From an uncultured Oribacterium sp. (GTDB taxonomy: Bacteria; Bacillota; Clostridia; Lachnospirales; Lachnospiraceae): a stretch of 64,000 bases of DNA. This document shows, piece after piece, positions 9,101 through 18,300 of this stretch. The notes beneath the pieces were generated by a model. It searched no databases. It was not told where the DNA came from and was given only the letters and a program-made list of their open reading frames with translations. The stretch spans positions 1-64,000 of the forward strand of contig CAMKKZ010000016.1 of the NCBI GenBank assembly GCA_946413525.1, read 5' to 3'. Position 1 is the first letter of the stretch. Each line of letters opens with the position of its first letter. The position numbers and the translations under genes were made by a program.

Positions 9101-12100
9101 CGGGGATGTGCCGAAGCTCGTTCCCCCGATTTCCACATTTTCACCCCTGGAAAGGGTATAGGACTCGTCCACCACCGCTTCCACCGTCACCTCGTAGGAA
9201 GCCTTAACCGTCTTCCCGTTATAGATGGCCGTGGCGGTGATGGTCGCCGTGCCAGGTCCCGCTCCCCGAATCTCGCCACCGGATACGGATACCGCCTTCG
9301 TATTGGAGCTTTCGTAAACGAGGCTCCCGGCCGGCAGGGTAATGTTTGTAGGAACGGGCGTGCAGGTCGGAGCGTCCGTCTCCCCGATTGAAAGCTTTGT
9401 CTTGTAATTGCTCAGTTTGATGCTTTCGATCTCGTCCGCGTCCACATCCAGCACCTCCACGGCAATCTGCGCCGTGGCGTTCGCGTTGTCGTTGGATTTT
9501 ACCGTGACCGTGGCTGTGCCGGCGATATTATAGGATTTCACGATTACCTTGCTTCCGGACCGCTCCGCCGTGACCGCGCCCGCCGGCGAGGATGAAACGC
9601 TCACCTTGAAGCTCTGGTTCGTGGCATTTTGCGGCAAGATGCTGACTGCCGCCTCCTGGCTTGCGTTCCTCCCCAGCGTCATACTGGTGGGTTCTGCAGA
9701 CAGCCCGGTCACGTTCACCTTGTTTGGATCCTCCAGCACATGGATGACAAGCTCCGAGGTCTTCCTGCCAAAGGAGGAGGTGGCCGTCACCGTAACATTG
9801 TCCTTTCCGGCCTGGTAGCTCTCCGCCCGGATATTGACAAGGGGATAGCCATCCCCGTCCTTTGACGTCGCAAGGGTCAGGATGTCCTCCTCGGACGCGG
9901 CCACCTCCGCGCCGCGGCTTGATGTGCCGGAGGGCTCGAAGCCAAGGCGGAACTGCCCCTCGGTTCCCTCCTTCATGTCAATGGAAGCGCCATTCGAAAG
10001 CTTCTTCCAGCTTCCGCCTGACTGCGCCTGCTCCCAGTAAATGCCGGTCACCTCGGCGCTCTCATCCTTTACCACAATCTTCAGCTTCGCGCTCACCGTC
10101 GCGTCGTCCTTCGAGACAGCCGTAAGCTCCGTTTCCCCGATTCCCGCGGCCGTCACCTTCAGCTTCCCGGCCGACACCTCCTCAAAGGTCGCGACAGAGG
10201 TATTGGCAATACTGTAGGACAGGTTTTTCACGCTGGCGCCCTCCGGCACCACGCTGACGCCGAAGGTGTCCACATTGGCCGTACCGCTGCCCGTCGTATA
10301 ATGGATCAGGCTGACCTCGCTCCGCTCAAAGCGGATTCCTGTTATGTTTGTCTTTGTCACCGTGACCGTATAGGTCTTTTGCTCGGAAATCTTGTTGTCT
10401 CCGGCATCCGGATAAGTGACATTCACAACAATGTCCCCGTTCCCGGCCGCAAGGCCCTCCACCTCATAAGTCACGGAGCCGTCCGATTCCGTTGCGATCT
10501 TCTTTACGCTCAGCTTTCCGCTGCTGTTGTCCGTCACGGTCAGGACAGAATTTGTACTTGATCCGCCCAAGGCCGGCACAGCCGTTACATTAAAGCGGAA
10601 TTTCTCGCCCACCTCCAGCTCGGACTGCATATTGGAGACCGTCATCTTCGGTATGACCCGCACATCCTGTGTCGTGGACTTTGTCACACCGTCCGAAGAT
10701 GTCAATGTAATGGAAAGGGTCGCGTTTCCGGGAATGCTGCCGGCTTTTACCCGCAGGACATTCTTTCCCTCATTCTCTTCAAAATCCGCCCAGGCGCCGC
10801 CGGATTTCCCCGAAAGGAACACGCTGGCACTATCGTCAATCACGCCGCTGTTGGCCATGCTCCAGATACGGGACGGCGTTACCTTCAGCGTCGTCGGAGT
10901 ATGTGACACCACCAGCTGCTTCTCCTCGCCCGGATAAAGCTCCAGCGCCCCGCTGTAGCTTTCCTCGCTCCCGTCCTCGTTAAGAAGCTGAAGACCGACT
11001 CCATCGATTGAAATGGAGGAAACCTTCACATAATACTGGATCAGGAGCTGTGACCCCGCGACCGATGGGTCACTCATAGCAAAGTAGGCATACTCTTCTC
11101 CCGCGTTTTTCGCCTCAATCTGCACATGCAGCACGCCGTCCGCATAAGTTGAACTCCCGATATCGATAATGTCGGAGCTGTCGCCGCCCCCGCCATATCC
11201 ATAACCCATGACAAAATCGCCGCTCAGGTTCTCGAAGCTCAGGTTGTCCGAATAGAATGCGCCCTTGTCCAGACTGATTGGCTGAGAATTCATCTCATCC
11301 GTCACCGTGAGGTCAATCTGGGCGCTGAACTCCGCTCCTGTACCTGCCTGTTTCGCCGTCACGCGGATCTTCGTATTTCCGGCCGCCTTGGCGCGGATCC
11401 TGCCGGTTTTCCCCGCCCCCGCTATCACCTCCGCCACGGACGGGCTGGAGCTTTCCACAGAGTACGTAATTCCCTCGGTCAGATTATTCAAAGTGGCGGG
11501 CACACAGCTTGCCTCATAATTCACGATCGTCCCGATTGACACGCTCTGCTTACCTGAAGGGGAAAGGTTCAGACCGGTAAGCGTCACGGAAGACCGATGC
11601 TTAACGCTTACGGGAATGGCAGCCTGCTTTCCGGTATCGGCCATCACGGCAATCAAGGTATCCGATCCTTCGGTTACCGGAGTGACCGTGACATTGACCG
11701 TACCCTTGTCCCCCACACCGGTTTTTGCAATGCTTATAATCCCACTGTTCTGTGACAGGCGTATCTCGTTCACGCTGGGTCTTGCCTTGTCAGACGGGAG
11801 ATCCTCATTGTCAAAGATCAGGCTGAGTTCCTGCGCGCCGTCCTCCATCACCAGGTCAAGAGTCGACTCGCTCCAGTTCATGTTCCAGTTCACTACCTTG
11901 ATTTCAATCGTCAATGAAAGAAGGGCATTTTCACCGCTTGCGTCCTTAATCACAAGTTCTCTGCTTTTTTCCGTAGCTTTTATACCTTTTACGGTAATCA
12001 CGCCGTCCCCCAGCGTCAAACTCATTTCCTTTCTTATGAGATGATCGTCATCAGACGTGATATCAACCTCTTTGTTTTCGGCATCGCGATAATAGATTTT

Positions 12101-14950
12101 TGAGCTGCTCGTAATTCCGTGAACATTCCATGTCCGGCTTTCGCCCTCCCGGAGGCTGCCGCTGTACTTCGGTGCCTCGTTATCCACATGCACGACAATT
12201 TCCGCGGATGCGCTTCCCCCATTGGGCTGCACAGCCGACAGCTTGAATTTATAATCCGCCTTAACATTGCCTGTGTCTGTTATCGTCAATTGGAAATTAT
12301 TCCCATTTTCGCTGCTTGTAATATCAGGCGACACTGTCAATGTAAGTGGTATAGTCTGGTCAGCAATGATCGTACTTAAGTGTATATCCTGTGCATAGCC
12401 GGGCAGCACCTGGCCATCGAGCCTGATCGTGCCTTGCGTCGGAATCGTCACCTCCTTCGTGGGCAAACTGAAGGAAAGACTGTTCTTGTCAACATAAACA
12501 TTATAAGCCCCCAAAATCTTCCCGGATGAATCAAAGACAATGACATCCTGCCCCTTGTTCTCCGACAGAACCGTACCTTTGATCGTCAGAGAGCTTCCAT
12601 CATGACTTAACTCAGTAAAATTATCTCCAAGCGCTTGAACCCTTGCTATATTGCTGGAATAGCTGATGGTCCTCTCCTCATTAAGCTGCAGGCGCAATGA
12701 TTTGAATTCCGTGCTATAGTCCTGAATGACCAGGTTCATGAAACCTTCGATTTTATAATAATTGCATGATAAATAAATTGTACCTGCGGAAACAACCTCG
12801 CTTGAACTGAATTCAAGCCGCCCTCCGGTTACACCTGTGGATCTGCTTACACTGTTAGCCTTAACCGTGAGTGTACGCTTGTCGCTTGTATAGGTATTTA
12901 CAAAAATAAGCGGGTTGATCATATTTCTGGTATATACAATTTGCCTGGTTCCGCCCCAGTGCGTAGGCGGAAGAACAAAAATTGGATCCGTACTTGGATT
13001 TGCTATAGGGTAATAAATAATGTTATCACTGGTAGTATAATTGTCCCTGTCATTCCATTCACCATCAAGAAAAAGCTCCGCCATCTCTGTCTCGGACTCA
13101 GATTCAGATTCAGATTCTGACTCAGACTCGGATTCTGATTCTGACTCAAATCCTGATTCCGTCTCCAGACCGGATTCCGCTTCAGACTCCTCCAAGCCTT
13201 CCTCCGAAGCCTCGGCACTTTCCACAAGCTCCTCCGCCGCGTCAGAGCTCCCCTCCGGGCTTATCTCGCTCTCCAAAGTCTCACTCTCGAAGGCCTCACT
13301 TTCGGCCGATTCACTCTCCGCCTCCGTGGAAGCCTCAAGCTCCTCCACCGTTTCCTCCGGCAGGATACCAAAACCGCCTTCCTCTACGACACCGGAATCT
13401 TCCGAGGCGTCCCCAGAATCCTCCTCCGAATAATCCGCGGAAGATCCCTCTTCTGCGAATCCTTCCGTATATTCGGACTCCTCAATGAATTCCGATTCCC
13501 CCGCAACATTGGATTCGCTTGTATATTCAGATTCCTCCGGATATTCTGAACCTTCGGTATATCCGCCGGGATCACTTTCAGAATCCACACCGGAACCCTC
13601 TTCAGAATATTCCTCCAAGCTTTCTTCGGGATATGCCATAGAACCATCCACGGGAACTGCCTCCGGATTTTCCTGTGAGCCTTCTTCGGTATACAGTCCG
13701 TCCTCTCCCGTACCTCCGACGCCTTCCTGGCCGTCCGGATTCTCCGTATACTCCATGCCATCAGTCTGGCCGCTTTCCTGGCCCTCTCCGTAGCCCCCAT
13801 CAACGGATTCTCCCTCCGTGCCGGAATATTCCATGTCGGAAGCATCGCCGGGATTTCCTTCGCCTTCCTCAAAGGTCCCATTTCCTTCCCCGGACTCATT
13901 TCCTTCCGAATACACATCCTCCGGATTTCCGGGCTCGTCCCCTTCCGCGGAGCCATCCTTCGGATTTCCGGGCTCGTCCCCTTCCGCGGAGCCATCCTCC
14001 GGATATCCGGACTCGCTTCCTTCCGAATACCCATCTTCCGGGTTCCCGGACTCATATTCCCCGCCATCGGAAAAATCGCCTTCGGATACATTCTCCCCGC
14101 CCTCATCGTCGGAAGAACCGTCCGAATAATCATCCGGGGATCCATCCTGAACATCACCGGAATCACCGTTGTATATATCTGTTGAATAATCAGGCTCGTT
14201 TATATATTCTTCATCCGATGAACCGTCGGAATTATCCTCAAGGGACTCATCAAAAGGAACATCATTTTCATCCTCTAAAATTTCCTCAGAGCCCTCTCCC
14301 GTCGAAGCATCGGAGCCGGCATCCGCATTTACGTCTGCATCCGTGTCTTCTTCGTCTCCGGGAAAGTCCTCATCATTGTTCGATCCATCATCTGACAAAT
14401 CATCCTCGAACAACTCCTCATCAGATAATTCCTCGTCCACTGACCCGTCATCCGATAATTCATCGTTTAATTCTATATTATCCGATTCTTCATTAATTGC
14501 TTCTTCGTCAGCTGAATCTTCATTAATTGATTCTTCGTCCGGCAATTCATCATTGCTTAATTCATCGTCAAACAATTCTCCATCCGGCAAGTCATCTCCG
14601 GGGAATTCCTCATCCTCCGTGGAGCTTTCTTCTTCTACGGATTCCTCGTCCAAGGCTTCTTCATCCCCAAAATCCCCGGAATCCTCTTCTCCCTCGTTGA
14701 ATTCGCCGTCTTCCTCAAGGACCTCCGCGCCCTCTTCAAAGGATTCTCCATCCTCTTCCCCGGTATCCTCCGCTTCCTCTCCTTCGAAAGCATCCGCGTC
14801 AAGGGAGACCAGTGCCTTTGTCTTCACGCCCATGGCGTCATCCGCGTCCTGGGAAGCATCGCCGGACCCAATGGCAAAGTGCGCCACATTTACCGCCAGA
14901 AATACGCCCAGTAGGATGGCCAGCAGCTTTCTCCACGACCTTCTCATCAT
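6152..14950 (-). CDS. Giant secreted/surface protein 1 (2932 aa): signal peptide, hyperacidic Ser/Glu/Asp domain, Big2/Ig-like repeats, Gly-rich linker, choline-binding-type cell-wall repeats
   Basis: N-term MMRRSWRKLLAILLGVFLAVNVAHFAIG; (SE)n tract; repeated VTVTG..L..GTAKITVTA-type Ig-like blocks; GGGGGGGGGSSGGGGSSGGWGGG; C-term GWASVNGKWYHMNDTTGMMDQGWIYSFNNWYYL. Confidence 0.9.
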   Translation of the reverse strand: MMRRSWRKLLAILLGVFLAVNVAHFAIGSGDASQDADDAMGVKTKALVSLDADAFEGEEAEDTGEEDGESFEEGAEVLEEDGEFNEGEEDSGDFGDEEALDEESVEEESSTEDEEFPGDDLPDGELFDDELSNDELPDEESINEDSADEEAINEESDNIELNDELSDDGSVDEELSDEELFEDDLSDDGSNNDEDFPGDEEDTDADVNADAGSDASTGEGSEEILEDENDVPFDESLEDNSDGSSDEEYINEPDYSTDIYNGDSGDVQDGSPDDYSDGSSDDEGGENVSEGDFSDGGEYESGNPEDGYSEGSESGYPEDGSAEGDEPGNPKDGSAEGDEPGNPEDVYSEGNESGEGNGTFEEGEGNPGDASDMEYSGTEGESVDGGYGEGQESGQTDGMEYTENPDGQEGVGGTGEDGLYTEEGSQENPEAVPVDGSMAYPEESLEEYSEEGSGVDSESDPGGYTEGSEYPEESEYTSESNVAGESEFIEESEYTEGFAEEGSSADYSEEDSGDASEDSGVVEEGGFGILPEETVEELEASTEAESESAESEAFESETLESEISPEGSSDAAEELVESAEASEEGLEESEAESGLETESGFESESESESESESESESESETEMAELFLDGEWNDRDNYTTSDNIIYYPIANPSTDPIFVLPPTHWGGTRQIVYTRNMINPLIFVNTYTSDKRTLTVKANSVSRSTGVTGGRLEFSSSEVVSAGTIYLSCNYYKIEGFMNLVIQDYSTEFKSLRLQLNEERTISYSSNIARVQALGDNFTELSHDGSSLTIKGTVLSENKGQDVIVFDSSGKILGAYNVYVDKNSLSFSLPTKEVTIPTQGTIRLDGQVLPGYAQDIHLSTIIADQTIPLTLTVSPDITSSENGNNFQLTITDTGNVKADYKFKLSAVQPNGGSASAEIVVHVDNEAPKYSGSLREGESRTWNVHGITSSSKIYYRDAENKEVDITSDDDHLIRKEMSLTLGDGVITVKGIKATEKSRELVIKDASGENALLSLTIEIKVVNWNMNWSESTLDLVMEDGAQELSLIFDNEDLPSDKARPSVNEIRLSQNSGIISIAKTGVGDKGTVNVTVTPVTEGSDTLIAVMADTGKQAAIPVSVKHRSSVTLTGLNLSPSGKQSVSIGTIVNYEASCVPATLNNLTEGITYSVESSSPSVAEVIAGAGKTGRIRAKAAGNTKIRVTAKQAGTGAEFSAQIDLTVTDEMNSQPISLDKGAFYSDNLSFENLSGDFVMGYGYGGGGDSSDIIDIGSSTYADGVLHVQIEAKNAGEEYAYFAMSDPSVAGSQLLIQYYVKVSSISIDGVGLQLLNEDGSEESYSGALELYPGEEKQLVVSHTPTTLKVTPSRIWSMANSGVIDDSASVFLSGKSGGAWADFEENEGKNVLRVKAGSIPGNATLSITLTSSDGVTKSTTQDVRVIPKMTVSNMQSELEVGEKFRFNVTAVPALGGSSTNSVLTVTDNSSGKLSVKKIATESDGSVTYEVEGLAAGNGDIVVNVTYPDAGDNKISEQKTYTVTVTKTNITGIRFERSEVSLIHYTTGSGTANVDTFGVSVVPEGASVKNLSYSIANTSVATFEEVSAGKLKVTAAGIGETELTAVSKDDATVSAKLKIVVKDESAEVTGIYWEQAQSGGSWKKLSNGASIDMKEGTEGQFRLGFEPSGTSSRGAEVAASEEDILTLATSKDGDGYPLVNIRAESYQAGKDNVTVTATSSFGRKTSELVIHVLEDPNKVNVTGLSAEPTSMTLGRNASQEAAVSILPQNATNQSFKVSVSSSPAGAVTAERSGSKVIVKSYNIAGTATVTVKSNDNANATAQIAVEVLDVDADEIESIKLSNYKTKLSIGETDAPTCTPVPTNITLPAGSLVYESSNTKAVSVSGGEIRGAGPGTATITATAIYNGKTVKASYEVTVEAVVDESYTLSRGENVEIGGTSFGTSPKIYVDGAESTAADACLSIASLNSTRLVLKALSNKSTEDCVSYVKLQDNGVERTWQVTVKANGLNALSWGQSSVSVASGGLATVLLKAAPDNFDTDGIPSFTRQGSGTVDISAMKTSEGWELTLTGKNNGTVSVQAAVGSISTSSALTVTVEGSALKSLAFGQASLEVEQGASTTVLLKGTPADFTGSDEPTFTKSGSGDADISAVKTDGGWQLTVSGKTGGTLSVQAAVGSVRTTTALSITVTEKVVPDGEETLDSAAFSKSSLSLALAGSEKLTVTVKTTPSSAASKVAFKYETLDKGVAAVEASGASATVRGAGPGSTTVRVTASLNGKSITAEAKVTVETGTIRGSYTLNHGESVSIRGTRFSGKPTYIVGGKVVEESDTCLRRDVSGSGTTLQLFTAQSNESGEDQEIYIRLKDKGVEALYKVTVKNSALSSLSWAQTEIRVAKGSTKTIELTALPDNFEVNLKNSSHTPSFSELGDVGTVKAAVSSRNTSKHSYTVKLTGLKEGTTSLYAGIGSIETAKPLSVTVTGEEDKVLTGVKASLGKTLIGLGGQTVLTVTTEPADIGAKITVSGYDKKVISYTKSSGKVTGLAEGTTTLTVKASYNGQEFTDSVTIKVSKNASGDDEISSVSAVLGSSEIKVGGETTLTVSVQPSGLDAAVTVYGYDTAVIRYDRSTGKVTGVGIGTSKINVKAAYNGKEVSTSTEITVKEDSESKTLESVSAAPESSEIKVDDTTTLKITLKPSDIPATITVSGYDTDVIRYDSSTGKITGVGVGTTKLTVKAAYNGKEVSTSVQIQVKRKSSSGGGGGGGGGSSGGGGSSGGWGGGFNPNILQNGGVSTITPSQIRPFQSSADTYPGSVWELRENIWYLRKPDSTDARGWASVNGKWYHMNDTTGMMDQGWIYSFNNWYYLLPVQGEMLTGWQQIGPDIFCFDGNGVMLTGWVEKDGKKYCFDVTGQLLRNTRTPDGHMVDANGALTGQ
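7812..8063 (-). other. Non-Big2-looking module (SYTL...VTVK type), second copy in giant 1
   Basis: GSYTLNHGESVSIRGTRFSGKPTYIVGGKVVEESDTCL...YIRLKDKGVEALYKVTVK; a related copy at about 8925..9165 and in giant 2. Confidence 0.55.
13091..13147 (-). repeat. Ser-Glu dipeptide tract (SE)n in giant 1
   Basis: ESESESESESESESESETEMA encoded. Confidence 0.85.
13900..14060 (-). repeat. 39-bp (13-aa) in-frame tandem repeat, about 4 units, in acidic domain of giant 1
   Basis: ESGNPEDGYSEGS/ESGYPEDGSAEGD/EPGNPKDGSAEGD/EPGNPEDVYSEGN. Confidence 0.8.
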
Positions 14951-15189
14951 CCTGCCCCCTTCTTTCCCAAAGTCAAATTCCGAAACCCTTCAGTACCCTG
15001 TTCACAATCGCCCCCGACGACAATGTGAGCGTTCAGGGACGTTCCTAGACACTCCGCGCCTTGTCCGCCGCCTGGGTTTCGGGAAATCACCAGGTATAAA
15101 CTATGCATCAGGCATAGTTTATACCGTATTTGGCGCATCCCTATGGGATGTGTCCTGAAAAAATATGCCTTCAGGTATATCTTTTCAGG

Positions 15190-15223
15190 ATTTAACCGCA
15201 GCTTTCCTTGTGCAGCGGTTAAA
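15190..15223 (-). terminator. Hairpin in the intergenic region between giants 1 and 2
   Basis: TTTAACCGC...GCGGTTAAA. Confidence 0.4.
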
Positions 15224-15292
15224 CCCACCTTTTCTTTTTCCTGTCTCCGCGTCTTTTTTACCCTGATTTCAAATTTCAATAAATATCTGTAA

Positions 15293-15323
15293 CTGCCAGA
15301 GCGGCTTTTGACCGCTCTGGCAG
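15293..15323 (-). terminator. Strong hairpin downstream of giant gene 2
   Basis: CTGCCAGAGCGG-CTTTTGA-CCGCTCTGGCAG, 12-bp perfect stem; also resembles the interspersed repeat (followed by CTGACATAACAAACCACCTGTGGCGGGACAATCCGGCT). Confidence 0.7.
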
Positions 15324-15366
15324 CTGACATAACAAACCACCTGTGGCGGGACAATCCGGCTTATCC

Positions 15367-18300
15367 TTATTGCCCCGTCAGGACCCCGTTCCCATCCACC
15401 ATATGTCCGTCCGGCGTCCTGGTGTTCCGAAGCAGCTGCCCCGTTACGTCAAAGCAATACTTCTTTCCGTCCTTCTCGACCCAGCCGGTCATCATCACGC
15501 CGTTTCCATCGAAACAGAAAATGTCCGGCCCGATCTGCTGCCAGCCCGTCAGCATCTCGCCCTGCACAGGGAGAAGATAATACCAGTTATTGAAGGAATA
15601 GATCCACCCCTGATCCATCATGCCCGTTGTATCGTTCATATGATACCACTTGCCATTCACCGAGGCCCAGCCCTTCACGTCCGTGCTGTCCGTCTTCCTG
15701 AGGTACCAGACGTTGTTCCGAAGCTCCCAGACAGAACCCGGATAGGTATCCGCTGAGGACTGGAACGGCCGGATCTGAGATGGCGTAATGGTGGACACGC
15801 CGCCATTCTGGAGGATGTTGGGGTTAAAACCGCCGCCGGAGGATCCGCCGCCTCCGCCGGAGGAGCTTCCTCCGCCGCCTCCGCCGCCTCCGCCGCTGTT
15901 TCTCTTCTTAACCTGAATCTGGGTGCTGGTGCTGACTTCCTTCCCATTGTAGGCCGCCTTCACCTTGATCGCACTGGTGCCGACACCCACGCCGGTAATC
16001 TTTCCGGTTTCACTGTTATAACGGATCACATCCGTATCGTAGCCGGAAACGGTGATCGTGGCCGGGATGCCGGAAGGCGTCACCGTGATCTTCAGGGTCG
16101 TTGTATCATCCACCCGGATCTCGGAGGACTCCGGCGCCGCGCTTACACTCTTCAGCACCTTACTGTCCGAATCCTCTTTCACCGTGATCTCGGTGCTCGC
16201 GCTCAGCTCCTTTCCGGCATAAGTGGCCTTTACAGTGATCTTGCTCGTGCCCGCGCCGACACCTGTAATCAGACCGCTCGCGCTGTCATAGCTGATCACC
16301 TTCTTATCATAGCCGGAAACCGTTATCTTCGCGTCAATTCCGGAGGGTGCCACCGTGATCAGGAGCGTCGTCGACTTGCCCACTCCGATTACGGAGGACT
16401 CCGGCGCCGCACTGAGACCGGTGATCCCGCTGTCCGTTCCATCCCCCACCGTGATCTTTACGCTGTCCGTGAAGGACTTCCCATTGTACGTAGCCTTCAC
16501 AGTAAGAGTAGTAGTCCCGTCTGAAAGGCCCTTCACCGTCCCGGTAGATTTATCATAGCTTATTACTTTCTTATCGTAGCCCGAAACCGCCACGGTCGCC
16601 CCGATATCTGCCGGATCCGTTGTCACGGTAAGGCTTGTCTCCTCGCCCACGCCGATTGTCGAAGCGGCCAATGTCGCGGTCACGCCGTTGAGTACCTTAA
16701 CCTCCTCAGCATTCACCGTAATGCTGAGCGGCGTAGCCGTCTCTATAGATCCTATTCCGGCATAGAGAGTGGTCGTGCCTGCCTTCAGGGCCGTGATCCT
16801 CACCGTATAGCTGTGGCTGTCCGCATTCCGGCTGCTCAATGCCGCTTTCGCGGTTCCCGCCGTCCCCATCTCGCTGAAGGTCGGTGTATGGGCACTGTCC
16901 TTCGTCTCCAGGGCGAAGTCTTCGGGTTCTACAACGAGCTCCACTGTCTTCTTCTCACCTTCTTTCAGGCTAAGCTCCGTCGTCCCCCATGTCAGGCTGC
17001 TCAGGGCGCTGCTCTTCACCGTCACCTTGAAGTACACGTCCTGGCCACGATCCTTCATCAGGATATAAACCTCCTGATCCTTTGCCTCCTCGTTAAGCTG
17101 CGCGGTAAAAACCTGGATCGCACTCCCCGAGGCAGACTTGTTGCGTTTCAGGAAGGTTCCCGACTCTTTGACCTTTTTGCCGTTCAAGATATACACGGGC
17201 GTGCCGGAGAACTTCGTTCCCCGGAGAGATACGCTTTCCCCATGGCTGAGCGTATAGCTCCCCCGCACCGTGACCTCGGCCACGCTGATCTCGGCCTGTG
17301 CCGTAGCGGTCTGCCCATTGAAGCTGGCCGTCACGGTGACCGTTGCCGTGCCGGGCCCTGCCCCTCTGACCGTAGCGGTAGCGCCATTGGCCTCCACATA
17401 GGCAACGCTTTCATCAGAGCTTTCAAAGCTGTAGCTTACATTGGACGCGGCGGAAGACGGGGTGGTTTGCGCGCTTGCCGTCAGCTTCACACTGTCCGCC
17501 AGGGCCAGCTCCGAAGGATTTGCCGGAGAAATCGAGACACTGTCCAGCGTCTCCTCTCCGACAGGCACCTCCTTCTCGCTCACGGTAATGCTCAGTGCCG
17601 TCTTCGTGCTGACATTTCCGACCGAGGCCTGTACTGTCAGGCTCCCGGCCGTCTTGCCGCTGATCGTGACCAGCCAGCCGCTGTCCGACGTAACGGCGGA
17701 CAGCTCCGCGTTGCCGCTGCCCTGCTTCGTAAAGCTGGGCGCGCCATCCGTGGAGAAGCCCTCCGGGCCGCCGTTCAGGAGCACTGAAGTGCTGCCGTCC
17801 TGAGCCACCGTAACAGAGCTCTGTGACCAGCTCAGGCTGTTCAGCGCCGCACCCTCCACCGTAATCGTCAGATTGGACGTGGTCGACACACTGCCGACCG
17901 TTGCCTTTACGCTGACAGTTCCTTCCGACTGGCCGGTAATTGTCACTTGCCAGCCCTGATCCGTCTTCACGGCGGACAGTGCCGCACTGCCGCTGCCCTG
18001 TTTCGCAAAGCTCGGCTTCTCATCCGTATCAAAATTATCCGGACCGGCCTTCAGGAGTACCGTGGCCGTCCCGCCGGAACCCACCTCCACGCTGCTCTGA
18101 TCCCAGCCTATGGACGTAAGCCCGTTGGCCTTCACCGTCACCTGCCAGGTCCTGGTAACACCGTTGTCATCCAGTTTCACATAAGAAACGACGTCATCCG
18201 TGGATTTGTTGGAGAGTGCCTCGAGGACAATGCTTCCCGAACTCAGGCTTGCGACCTTGAGGCAGGCATCCCCGCCGTTCGTGCTTTCCTCGCCATTCAC

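Noticed and set aside
13041-15158. Long plus-strand ORFs antisense to the giants (for example 13041..13433, 14343..15158; also 22631..22951 and 28252..28959)
   Set aside because: Ser/Pro-rich translations are reverse-strand reads of the biased acidic coding region; no RBS or homology signature.
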